This document shows, one piece after another, positions 42,780 to 51,325 of a DNA stretch of 64,000 nt; within the stretch, counting starts at the first letter, position 1, and each line of letters begins with the position of its first letter. The notes under the pieces are model-generated. The model ran no database searches and was not told where the DNA came from. It saw nothing but the letters and a program-made list of their open reading frames with translations. This DNA is from Prorocentrum cordatum (lineage: Eukaryota > Sar > Dinophyceae > Prorocentrales > Prorocentraceae), in the NCBI GenBank assembly GCA_963575745.1, contig CAUYUJ010017648.1, positions 62,001 through 126,000 of the forward strand. Reading direction: 5' to 3'. Both the position numbers and the translations under genes were made by a program.

Positions 42780-43143
42780 CCCTCGAACTCCTCCTCCTCC
42801 TCCTCCTCCTCCTCCTCCTCCTCCTCCTCCTCCTCCTCCTCCTCCTCCTCCTCCTCCTCCTCCCCCTCTTCCTTCCCCTCCTCATCCTCCTCTTCCTCCT
42901 CTTCCTCCTCCTCATCCTTCTCCTCCTCGTCCTCCTCCTCCTCTTCCTTCTCCTCCTCCTCCTCCTCCTCCTCCTGTTCCTGCTCCTCCTCTTCCTCCGC
43001 AACTTGTTTCCTCTGCCTTCTCCTCCTCGACCTCTCCTCCTGTCTCCTCCTCCTCCTTCTCGACCTTCTCCTGTTCGACCTCCTCCTCCTCTTCCTCCTC
43101 TTCCGCCTCTTCCTCCTTCTCCTCCTCCTCCTCATCCTCTTCC
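42780..43143. repeat. Pyrimidine-rich CTC tract
   Basis: About 360 bp of CTC/TTC units. The LINE inserted at its 3' edge. Confidence 0.95.
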
Positions 43144-43155
43144 TCCTCGACCTTT
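43144..43155 (+). repeat. Left target-site duplication of the LINE
   Basis: TCCTCGACCTTT sits one base before the SL and recurs at 50304-50315. The left copy is embedded in a TCC-rich tract, which slightly raises the chance of coincidence; the right copy is in ordinary sequence. Confidence 0.65.
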
Positions 43156-43156
43156 T

Positions 43157-43178
43157 TCCGTAGCCATTTTGGCTCAAG
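43157..43178 (+). other. Perfect dinoflagellate spliced-leader relict
   Basis: The 22 bases match the DinoSL consensus with T at the variable first position. The core is CCGTAGCCATTTTGGCTCAA plus a final G. The next bases are ACCC, not the GT donor of an SL RNA gene, so this is a leader copied back from a trans-spliced mRNA and not an SL gene. It marks the 5' end of the retrotransposon transcript. Confidence 0.95.
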
Positions 43179-43313
43179 ACCCATGCTTTGGCGGGCTGAG
43201 CCCGCATTGGCAAAAACGGATACCGCTAGTCCGCGGCAGCTATCAACCAGTCAGGAGGTCCCTCACTCGAGGGGTTCGCGAGCCTCCAACATCCCTTTCC
43301 TTGCTCTCGCGCC

Positions 43314-44564
43314 ATGGCTCCTGCTGGCCCTGGTGAGTGGGAGCGCCGCCCGTGGGTCCAGTCCTCCAGGCCCCGTCGCTGGGGGGGCACTATACCTGAG
43401 GGCGGGGTATCGGCAGACAAGTGGGACAAATGGGACAGCCAGCGAGCCAAGCACGAGGAGGAATGGAAGACGGTGGCTGGGCCCAAAGGTGAAATTCTAT
43501 GCCACCACTGTGGTTGCCGAAAGAACTCAAAAGGATCGATGTGCTGCAAGCATTGTGGCCAAAAGCTCGGTTCTCGACCCCAACCTCTGGAAGACCCTGG
43601 GGCCCCCAAGTCGTCGGACGAGATGGGGAAGGGAGCGGGCAAGGGGAAGAAAGGTTATAAAGGCGGCAAGGGAGATCTGGTCGGTGGCAAGGGCACAGGC
43701 AACCTCTCCTCGGCACTCCCTCCTGGACCTGTTCCCGAGATTCCTCAGGCCAAGGCTCTCGAACTACAGCGTTTGGCTCGTGAGGCTGGGGACGCTGTGG
43801 GGGCCGCGCGCTATGGTGCCCTGGCGCAGAGGGCGGCTCCACCCCCGAAGCCGTCGGGGAGGCAGAGGCTCATTGCCGCAGAGCAGAAGCAGGAGAAGCT
43901 CGAGAAGCGCCTCAACAGTGAGTTCGAGAAGCTGGAGCGCTGGCGTCGGGCGACAGAAGAGCTGGCGGTCTCGGTCGGGGCCCTGGCCGACGAGCTGCAG
44001 GCCGCCGACGCCGAGGTGGCAGCCGCCCTGGTGGAGCTCCAGAGCCAGCACAGAGGACCACCAGCGACGGAGTCCAGCGGCCTGGCGAGCATCAGCCTGC
44101 GCAAGCTCATTGACGGTGAGATGGAGTTGGCCAGCCTTATTTCTTGTGACGATTTCATTGATGTGGAGGCTGTCAAGGGCAGCTACGAGGTGTCCGAAGA
44201 GGACCTACGTGAGCTCGAGGAACGCAAGAACGACGTGGCGAAGCAGATGCAAGAGGTGCTGGGATCGGTTTTTCGCCAAGCGCTGGAGAAGGCCAACTCC
44301 GCTCAGGACCAGCACAAGGAGCACCTCAAACGTCTTCAAGCAAAGCGACGACGTACCGCTGATGACGGCCCTGGGGAACAAGCAGCAGCCACAGGTGGGA
44401 TCGAGCCTGGACCAGGGGTATCGCCAAGCCCAGAGACAGCGACGCCGTGCTCACCTGCCGAGGCGACGGTGGATGCGGTGGGCAAGGCTGCCCCACAGGT
44501 GGACATTCGCTCTCGCGTCGCTGCTGACAGTGGTGTGCAAGCAGCTAAACGGGCGGGTCTTTAG
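43314..44564 (+). CDS. LINE ORF1: zinc-finger, coiled-coil nucleic-acid-binding protein
   Basis: 416 residues from an ATG in a GCCATGG context. Residues 63-81 hold CHHCGC...CCKHCG (Cys 63, 66, 77/78, 81), a CxxC...CxxC zinc ribbon expected to bind RNA. A Lys/Gly-rich segment follows at about 105-125. A long Glu/Lys/Arg-rich region with coiled-coil character covers about 170-350, and the C-terminus is charged and Pro-rich. This fits the gag-like first protein of LINEs, which coats the element RNA. Its last 203 bases overlap ORF2 in another frame. No relatives can be named from sequence alone. Confidence 0.8.
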   Translation: MAPAGPGEWERRPWVQSSRPRRWGGTIPEGGVSADKWDKWDSQRAKHEEEWKTVAGPKGEILCHHCGCRKNSKGSMCCKHCGQKLGSRPQPLEDPGAPKSSDEMGKGAGKGKKGYKGGKGDLVGGKGTGNLSSALPPGPVPEIPQAKALELQRLAREAGDAVGAARYGALAQRAAPPPKPSGRQRLIAAEQKQEKLEKRLNSEFEKLERWRRATEELAVSVGALADELQAADAEVAAALVELQSQHRGPPATESSGLASISLRKLIDGEMELASLISCDDFIDVEAVKGSYEVSEEDLRELEERKNDVAKQMQEVLGSVFRQALEKANSAQDQHKEHLKRLQAKRRRTADDGPGEQAAATGGIEPGPGVSPSPETATPCSPAEATVDAVGKAAPQVDIRSRVAADSGVQAAKRAGL

Positions 44565-47500
44565 CAACAGCGTGAGCTCGACACAGGTGGGGGCGACGTG
44601 GTCGAGTTCGGCGACTCCCTGTTCCTGGTCATCTCTTGGTGCCGTTCCTGAGAAGGCGGCCGCTAGCGCCCCCGCTCCTGAGAGGAGTAGCCCGAGGGAG
44701 CCCGCCTGCCTCGCGGCAGGGGCGGGTCCCAGGCGGGCAGCGGCGCTGGAGGAACGGGCACTGACGACGAAGTCGTTTGCCACGTGCGCATCGTCGAGGC
44801 CATCTTCTTCGGTTGAGTGGTCATCGTCGGGGTTGGGTACTCCCTGTGCTGCGGTGTCGCCGTCGGCTCCAGTGTCGGCAACTCCCTGGGCAGCGGTGGC
44901 GACGTCGACTTCGCGGGTGGCGTCTACCAGTTTTGTCGGATCGGAGTCCAGGTGCGCCTCGAGCCTGGTCTCCTCAGAGTTAAATTGCGAGGAAGAGTGG
45001 CCGCGGGCTTCGGCGACAGGTCAGAGCGCCGAGTACGTGACAGCCAGTCAGATCGCAGCCGTCAAGCCCAACCAGAGCTTGGCGGCCCTCCTGTCCAAAC
45101 CTTTTGTCGGATGCAGTAAGGAAATCTCAGCGTCAGAACGCGACAGCCAGGTGCTCCTCGAGCCTGGCTGTCTCAGAGTAGATTGTGAGAACCTATCGTG
45201 GGAGTCTGGAGTTAGATCGCTAAATCCTGGGGGCAACCGATGCTCGGACGAAGTGCCCACCCAGGTTCAGTCGCCACGTGCTGGGTCTCGAGCCAAGGGA
45301 GTCAGTGTTGAGCAACCTCATGGAGAGTCTCAAGCAGCGCTGCAGCAGAAGCAAGTCATCTCATTGTTGGAAGGGCTCCCTCCTGAGGATCGCGGTGCAC
45401 TAGGTACGTTCAGAGTGGGCACTCTGAATGCGAATACGTGGCCAAGGGCTCGGAATACCATGCCATGGATTGAGAAACAATGCCAGATGCCGCATGTGTT
45501 ATGCATTCAGGAGACCGTGCTGGACCAGTCGGGGGAAGCAGGGGCCCATCAATGGTCTCGCACTTGCTCTCGGAAGCTGGCGCTGGGTTCTGCCAAGCGC
45601 ACAGGAGAATCGGCCAGATCTTTCTCAGCAGGAGTTGGCTTGTCTGCGGCCATGGGCATTGGGGTGGCCAAGCTCCAGGTGCCGGAGAGATGGCAGCACC
45701 GTGTGGTGATGAGACTCATGACGGTTGGCACGCACTCGTGGATCATCATCGGCTCAATCTACGGCGTCGACTCGATCGGCCCCAAGGGCGAGAACCTGGA
45801 GTTGTTGGAGTTCCTTAGCGCCTTCCTGGGGGCGCAGCGTTTCCCGTTCCTGCTGGGAGGCGACTGGAATCTAGAACCCGAGGAGATCATGGAGATAGGC
45901 TGGCTGGACCTGGCATCCGCCACCATCTTCGCACCTGGCCTCCCAACCTGCAATGGCAAAGAGTATGACTACTTCATTGGATCCCAGGCCCTGGACGCCT
46001 TCCCCATGTCGGTGGAGGCCAAGGTGGACACGCCGATCTCGCCACACTGCTACGTGGAGATCAAGCTTGAGGGCCTCAGGGACGAGCCGTTTGTCTGGGT
46101 CGAGGCGCCCCCGCGAGCCTTTCCTCTGGCCGACCAGGAGGCCAAGAGGAAGACCAGGAAGAAGGATATGTGTGCCAAGGAGACCGTACTCACCTCGACC
46201 ACGGAACCGCCATTGGTACTTGTGCTTGACGAGTGGCATCTGGACGCCCCAGTGAGCTCGGTCGAGGAGGCGGCAGCGAAGTGGTTCCACGCGGCGGAGA
46301 AGTACCTGGTGCAGTTGTTCGAGATTCCGTCCTCGGACAGAAGGTTCTATGTTGGCAGGGAGAAGGGCGTGGTACTCAAGAAGAAGAGGCTGGTGGATTG
46401 TGCGAAGTCTATTCTTGAGCGCCACGACGAGTCGGACACCAGAGCTTGGCTGAGTGCCCTCAGGCTATGGGATGCCCTATGTGTAGCATCGTCAGCTCCG
46501 CCTGGTTCGAAAGCAGGCAGACCAGAGCACTCCGCGAGGTGCGAAAGGCAGCTGCTGTCCCTGAGGCTCCCTGAGGCCATCTCGGACTCCCCCTCCCTGC
46601 AGGCAAAGGATGTCCAGAAGTGGGTCGCCTTGGCCAAGAGGGGAGGTCAATTGTCTGCCTGGTTTCGGACTGTGCTTGCGGAGGAGGTTGAGGTGCGCAG
46701 GCGCAAGGACTCACAAGCCAGGAGCAAAGCCTGGAGAGAGTTTGGCGAGCTCGCAGCTGATGGCTCTGGCAGAATAGCGCACGCGATTTCTAGGCCCAAG
46801 ATGTTGGAGGAGGCGCCCACGCTGGCCAAGGGCAAGCCCCATGGTCTGGTGGGAGCTGCGGCGATCACGGCGGTGCTGGAGGAATGGGAAGAGTTGTGGA
46901 TCTCTGACGACAGGGCCCAGGAGGCAGCGCCGTCTGACTGGAGTTACCCGTGGAAGCTCGACCAGATCTCGGAGGACCAGATCGTTCAGGTCTGCCGCTC
47001 CTTTGGTGTGTCTACTGGTCTAGGCTGGGACAACTTTCACATGAGGTTGGTAAGTTTCCTGGATGGGGTGTTTGTGCGGAGGCTACTAGAGATTATATCA
47101 ATATGGGAGCGCAATCCGCACTGTGAGCGCATGTGGGTCACGATCAATGTATTTCTGCCTAAGCCAGGAGGAGGTGCACGCCCGATAGGGCTCTTGTGCT
47201 TCTGGGCACGCATTTGGAGCAGATGCAGGAGGCAGTATGTCAAGAGTTGGGAGGTGTCTGTGGATGCGAAGTTTTTCTGGGGAAAAGACGCCACGACCAG
47301 TTGCGACAAGGCGGCGTACGTGCACAACATGCTGGCCTGCTACGCCAGGAGGAAGAGGCTGTCGGCCATAACTGTGTTCTATGACATCCGCAAGTTCTAC
47401 GAGAATGTCAGTCATCAGCAGCTTCGAGAAGCAGCAGAGCACTACAACTTCGACGGCGCCTTGCTGAAGGCGCTCTGCTGCCTGTATCGAGCACCACGCC

Positions 47501-50244
47501 GTGCGCGATGGACAGGGGGCACGGGCAGAGTCAGTCATCCGAATGGTACTATCGTGGCTGGCTGCAGTGCGGCAACAGGAGTGGCGAAGCTGATGACCTT
47601 GTGCCTCCTCAAGCGCCTGGCGGAGGAGACGCCTCCGTGTCGTGCGCTGAATGTGGTCGATGATTTGACGACGCATACCATTGGAGGCCCCAGGACGGTT
47701 GTTGAGAACACGGTCAAGAGTTTCGAGATTGTCACCTCGGAGCTGGACTCAAGGAAGTTGCCTATTAATTGGGACAAGACTAGATTCATGATGTCCGACC
47801 GCTCGCAGCTGTCTGCTTTGATACAGGATCCCAGGTGGAGTCTTTCGGACGACAAGCTGGTCATCGCCCACCGCGACCTCGGCGGCGACTCGCTGGACGG
47901 CAGGGCGAGGAGGGTCGGCACGCAGACTTCGAGATGTGAGGCCGCCAGCAGCACGGCACGTGCCCTACGTCAGCTGGGGCAGAGTGAAAAGCATAGTAGA
48001 GTGTTTCGTGTGGGAGCGCTGGCTAAAGCTTCTTGGGGATCCCACATTTTGGGGATCCCGCCGACCACCCTCCATAAGCTTAGGGTCCAAGCTGCGAGAT
48101 CCTGGGGCCCGCTTCTTCCTGGCACTTCCCTGGGCTTCAGGTTTCTTTCGGCCGCTCGCCTCTGGCTCAGGGACCCGCTTTTGGTGACGGTGACGTCGGC
48201 TGTAAAGGAATTCGTCAGTGTCTGGTGGGCCCGCTCGATTTCTAAACCAGTGTTGGAAGCTTGTGTCCAGGACGCCCTTGCGGTCCAGGGGAGTAGGGCC
48301 CCCTGGGGCCAAGTCCGTCAGCCTGTTGCTGCGCTGTTCTTGCAGCTGGCTCGGATCCGCTGGAGGTTTGACGTGTCTCGAATGGCCCTGGTTGACGACC
48401 TCAACCGTGTGTGGTCAATTGATCGGTTTTCGCCCAAGTTTTTCACCCTTCTCCTGCGAGGCTCGGTCGTTCGGGCTATCGAGCGGGAGGAGCAGTTGAA
48501 ACAGTTCGATTTCGGGATGTGGAGCGGCCCAGTGTTCTGGCAGCCCATTCATCAGCTCCTAGGGCGGAAATGTTCTGAGTCGTGGACAAAGTCGCACAAG
48601 GCAGCTCTTTCAGCCCTGTGCGCGAATGTGTACTGGTGCCAGCACAGAGTGTGCGAGCACAGCCCAGAGGCCCCTGACCAATGCCAGCTTTGCAGAGATG
48701 GTAGAGGCACGTTGTACCACCGCAGGTTTCAGTGTGTGGCTTTCGCTCCCTGGCGACGCGAGAACCTGGATCCCGTGGTTGAGAAGGCGGCTCGTGCGAT
48801 TGGCCATCTCCCCACTCCTGCTGGAGAACTTTTTAGCAGATGTCTTTTCCCCAACCCTGCGGCCTGGGTGGAGCGACCCCCCCGCGACCCTCTGAACCCG
48901 TGCACCAGGCACTTTCAGTGGCCTCAGGACGGCCCTCTGTTCATTCCCGAGGGGGCACATGTGTTCACGGACGGGTCAGGCTTTGAAGGGGAGCTCACAG
49001 GTCTCGGGACCGCGGGTTGGGCTGTTGTGGTGCTGGACAGGTTGGGGAGGACCCTCGCTGCCCTTTTTGGGGTCGTGCCGATCGGGGAAGCGCCTGGACA
49101 GCAGGCACGCGATGGCGAGGATTTCGCTGTACTGATGCTCTCCCGACGCTCGGTCCTCTCCGCAGGTGTTTCGCTCCATGTGGACTGCGCGGCCACGGTC
49201 GGCTGCCTCCGAAACCTCGCGGGGGCTGCTGGGGCGGCCTCGGCCCGAGCCCACTGGTGGGCGGAGATTGGGGACCGTTTAGAGGGCGTGGAGGTGCATC
49301 AGATCCCGTCTCACTCGTCGATGATTGATGTTAGGGAAGGCCGTATCACGGAAATGCAGCGTTTTGGGAACTCTGAGGCAGACAGACTCGCCAAGGAAGG
49401 AGCTGAGCCATTCCGAATTTCGTGCGAGGACCGCCAGTTTGTAACTGGTTATGCTGAATTTGTCCGTCGTGTCGGGCTGTACAGTGCCAGGCAGCAGGCT
49501 GAGTGTAGAGAGTTGGCCCTGAACGATCATCAAGGGTTGGAATGGCTCGGCTACGTCCTCCTGGACGCGGTCCCTGGCCTCCCCCTTCCTGGTTCGAACC
49601 CTGGGGATGGTGAGCCAAGTGCGCAGTGCGGTGTGCCTCTGGGTGTGCCTGGTGAGGGGGAGGTCCCTGGCGAGATCCCTGGTGCACACTCTGGTGAGGC
49701 GCCTCCCGAGAACCCCCCGACCCCAGGAGCATGGCTCCAGCTGGGACACTCCCTCGAGCAGGGGGTGGTTTATGAGTCGGACGGCTGCACGTATCACGAC
49801 ACGATGCTGTGTTGTACGGCTTGCGGTGCAATGGCACACTCCAGCACGAAACGGGGGAATCTGCGGTCGAGGTGTCGTCCTGTCGCGTCGTGGGGACGGG
49901 GGTTCTACCTTGACCGATTTCGTGCTGGAAGGTATCCTGCGCATAGGAACCCTAGAGGGCTCACTATGGCGTACACAGGGGCCCCCTCTCCAGAGGTTCG
50001 CTCGGAGTGGAGGCCCTACTTTGAGGCCTGGTCCCAGGGCCGCGACCGCCCTCCGAGAGTTGCTCGGAGGGCCCAGCCCTCGCGCCGCGAGGGACCCGCT
50101 GCCGACCGTGCGCGAGGCGTTGGCATGCTCGGTCTGTCGAGGGCGGAGGTCGTGGAGCTCGGGGCCGAGGTCGAGGCCAGGCGCTGGAGAGGTGGTCTCC
50201 CCGTGGAGGAGGAGGATCTCTTCGGCTGCCTGGGCCCCTCCTAA
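44362..50244 (+). CDS. LINE ORF2: endonuclease, reverse transcriptase, RNase H
   Basis: 1960 residues from the ATG at 44362. The frame is open further upstream, but that part is the shadow of ORF1 and a microsatellite. Residues 1-350 are a low-complexity Ser/Ala-rich region. The endonuclease/exonuclease/phosphatase domain covers about 353-565: LNAN 355-358, Glu384 in IQET, GGDWN with Asp501 and Asn503, His562 in SPH (usually SDH). The reverse transcriptase covers about 930-1190: Asp1008 in FYDIRKFYE (motif A) and Asp1100-Asp1101 in VVDD, in place of YADD. A CxxH...CxxC cluster lies at about 1426-1444. RNase H covers about 1533-1680: TDGS Asp1537, Glu1586, Asp1608, His1651 and Asp1674, a complete DEDD set. 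A CCxxC cluster lies near 1817-1821. It nicks the target and reverse-transcribes the element RNA. Confidence 0.92.
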   Translation: MTALGNKQQPQVGSSLDQGYRQAQRQRRRAHLPRRRWMRWARLPHRWTFALASLLTVVCKQLNGRVFSNSVSSTQVGATWSSSATPCSWSSLGAVPEKAAASAPAPERSSPREPACLAAGAGPRRAAALEERALTTKSFATCASSRPSSSVEWSSSGLGTPCAAVSPSAPVSATPWAAVATSTSRVASTSFVGSESRCASSLVSSELNCEEEWPRASATGQSAEYVTASQIAAVKPNQSLAALLSKPFVGCSKEISASERDSQVLLEPGCLRVDCENLSWESGVRSLNPGGNRCSDEVPTQVQSPRAGSRAKGVSVEQPHGESQAALQQKQVISLLEGLPPEDRGALGTFRVGTLNANTWPRARNTMPWIEKQCQMPHVLCIQETVLDQSGEAGAHQWSRTCSRKLALGSAKRTGESARSFSAGVGLSAAMGIGVAKLQVPERWQHRVVMRLMTVGTHSWIIIGSIYGVDSIGPKGENLELLEFLSAFLGAQRFPFLLGGDWNLEPEEIMEIGWLDLASATIFAPGLPTCNGKEYDYFIGSQALDAFPMSVEAKVDTPISPHCYVEIKLEGLRDEPFVWVEAPPRAFPLADQEAKRKTRKKDMCAKETVLTSTTEPPLVLVLDEWHLDAPVSSVEEAAAKWFHAAEKYLVQLFEIPSSDRRFYVGREKGVVLKKKRLVDCAKSILERHDESDTRAWLSALRLWDALCVASSAPPGSKAGRPEHSARCERQLLSLRLPEAISDSPSLQAKDVQKWVALAKRGGQLSAWFRTVLAEEVEVRRRKDSQARSKAWREFGELAADGSGRIAHAISRPKMLEEAPTLAKGKPHGLVGAAAITAVLEEWEELWISDDRAQEAAPSDWSYPWKLDQISEDQIVQVCRSFGVSTGLGWDNFHMRLVSFLDGVFVRRLLEIISIWERNPHCERMWVTINVFLPKPGGGARPIGLLCFWARIWSRCRRQYVKSWEVSVDAKFFWGKDATTSCDKAAYVHNMLACYARRKRLSAITVFYDIRKFYENVSHQQLREAAEHYNFDGALLKALCCLYRAPRRARWTGGTGRVSHPNGTIVAGCSAATGVAKLMTLCLLKRLAEETPPCRALNVVDDLTTHTIGGPRTVVENTVKSFEIVTSELDSRKLPINWDKTRFMMSDRSQLSALIQDPRWSLSDDKLVIAHRDLGGDSLDGRARRVGTQTSRCEAASSTARALRQLGQSEKHSRVFRVGALAKASWGSHILGIPPTTLHKLRVQAARSWGPLLPGTSLGFRFLSAARLWLRDPLLVTVTSAVKEFVSVWWARSISKPVLEACVQDALAVQGSRAPWGQVRQPVAALFLQLARIRWRFDVSRMALVDDLNRVWSIDRFSPKFFTLLLRGSVVRAIEREEQLKQFDFGMWSGPVFWQPIHQLLGRKCSESWTKSHKAALSALCANVYWCQHRVCEHSPEAPDQCQLCRDGRGTLYHRRFQCVAFAPWRRENLDPVVEKAARAIGHLPTPAGELFSRCLFPNPAAWVERPPRDPLNPCTRHFQWPQDGPLFIPEGAHVFTDGSGFEGELTGLGTAGWAVVVLDRLGRTLAALFGVVPIGEAPGQQARDGEDFAVLMLSRRSVLSAGVSLHVDCAATVGCLRNLAGAAGAASARAHWWAEIGDRLEGVEVHQIPSHSSMIDVREGRITEMQRFGNSEADRLAKEGAEPFRISCEDRQFVTGYAEFVRRVGLYSARQQAECRELALNDHQGLEWLGYVLLDAVPGLPLPGSNPGDGEPSAQCGVPLGVPGEGEVPGEIPGAHSGEAPPENPPTPGAWLQLGHSLEQGVVYESDGCTYHDTMLCCTACGAMAHSSTKRGNLRSRCRPVASWGRGFYLDRFRAGRYPAHRNPRGLTMAYTGAPSPEVRSEWRPYFEAWSQGRDRPPRVARRAQPSRREGPAADRARGVGMLGLSRAEVVELGAEVEARRWRGGLPVEEEDLFGCLGPS

Positions 50245-50303
50245 CTTGTTTGTTTTTCTTTGTTTGCATGCGAATTGGGTCACTCCCTTCGTGGTCGTGG
50301 GCG

Positions 50304-50315
50304 TCCTCGACCTTT
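50304..50315 (+). repeat. Right target-site duplication of the LINE
   Basis: Second copy of TCCTCGACCTTT, 59 bases after the ORF2 stop. It sets the 3' end of the inserted copy. Confidence 0.65.
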
Positions 50316-50673
50316 GGAACAGTGTCGAGATTATTGCCCTTTTCAGATCGCTGCCGTAATCATAAGCACCATTTTGGTGCAGGACGACGGGAAATGGGGC
50401 GATGTTGTTGAAGTCGCTGTTTCCTGCGCTCGTGGGTATTCGCTTTCATGTGGGCGACGGTGACCAACACCGCGCTTGTTCTGTCTACGGTGGGTGTACC
50501 AAGCAGAGCCTGGAATAAGTGAGTGGATACGTAAATCGGAGGTTGAGGGGTGAGATCGCAGTGAAACGGAGACCCCCCTCCGGGAAATCGGAATCGGTTT
50601 CGTGTTCGTGTCGTGCGTGCGGGCGAGGCGAAGCTGCGCGTGATCCTCCTGTAGCTAGGCCGAAATAGGAGCG

Positions 50674-50835
50674 AAAGTCTATTGCCCGTCCGCCGGTGGC
50701 CAGGAGGTGTCCCAGTTGGGCCGGGCGGTGTCTCAGGTGTCCCGGGTGTCAGTGAACGAAAGTCCGCTTCCCGTCCGCCGGTGGCCGGGAGGTGTCCCAG
50801 TTGGGCCGGGCGGTATCCCGGGCGTCCCAGCGTTA
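50674..50835. repeat. 85-bp tandem duplication
   Basis: CGTCCGCCGGTGGCC(A/G)GGAG, GTGTCCCAGTTGGGCCGGGC twice. Confidence 0.9.
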
Positions 50836-50869
50836 ACGCATGTCGCTAATTTCATAATTCGTTTTTGTC

Positions 50870-51190
50870 GGCGGTTGCGGCGGGCTTTCTTATCCAATCC
50901 AGCTTATCTTTTCCAATCCGTCTTGTCCAATCCCATCCATCTTATCTGTTTCAACCCATATTTTCCCATCTTATCTTATCCCACCCAATCCAATCCACCC
51001 AACCCAATCCATCAATTCATTTGTTTCTGCGCGTGCGGTGGGCCAATCCAATCCATCTTATCTGATCTAACCCATTTCTTCCAATCCAACCCATCTTATC
51101 TTATCCAAGCCATCTTATCATCCAATCCGCCCAACCCAATACATCAATTCATTTTGTGTGTGCGGCTGCGGCGGGCTTTCTTATCCAATG
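50870..51190. repeat. TCTTATCCAATCC repeats
   Basis: Short degenerate (A/T)TCTTATC(T/C)...CAATCC units. The flanking GCGGCGGGCTTTCTTATCCA occurs at both ends. Not telomere-like. Confidence 0.8.
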
Positions 51191-51224
51191 TCATCGTCAT
51201 CGCGATCATCATCGTGGTGGAGGG

Positions 51225-51263
51225 AGACTCTGATAGAGAGGGAGAGAGAGAGAGAGGGCGAGA

Positions 51264-51310
<47 letters not shown>

Positions 51311-51325
51311 AGAGAGACGATATCA
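51225..51325. repeat. (GA)n microsatellite
   Basis: GAGAGAGA with GACAGA and GAAAGA interruptions. Confidence 0.95.

Larger units (their letters stand above)
43157..50303 (+). mobile_element. Intact-looking LINE-type retrotransposon starting with DinoSL
   Basis: Non-LTR retrotransposon of about 7.15 kb. The first 22 bases are a perfect spliced leader, then come a 135-nt leader, ORF1, an overlapping ORF2, and about 59 nt after the ORF2 stop. TCCTCGACCTTT occurs at 43144-43155, one base before the SL, and again at 50304-50315, and is read as the target-site duplication. No poly(A) tail is seen. Both ORFs are uninterrupted and the catalytic residues are mostly present, so the copy looks young. 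It is in the same orientation as the GOGAT exons and probably lies in the intron after exon F. The 3' limit depends on accepting the 12-bp duplication. Confidence 0.82.

Noticed and set aside
42237-43213. Several long Arg/Glu or Ser/Leu-rich frames on both strands
   Set aside because: Products of the purine and pyrimidine tracts around exon F.
42718-44361. N-terminal extension of ORF2 in the same open frame (Pro- and Ser-rich)
   Set aside because: It runs through the CTC microsatellite, the SL and out of frame across ORF1, and its first codon is not ATG. The first usable ATG is 44362.
49585-49605. GGTTCGAACCC, resembling a tRNA T-arm or B box
   Set aside because: No cloverleaf can be drawn around it, and it lies inside the ORF2 coding sequence.
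50870-51190. Possible telomere-like repeat
   Set aside because: TCTTATCCAATCC units are irregular and unlike TTTAGGG-type telomeric repeats.
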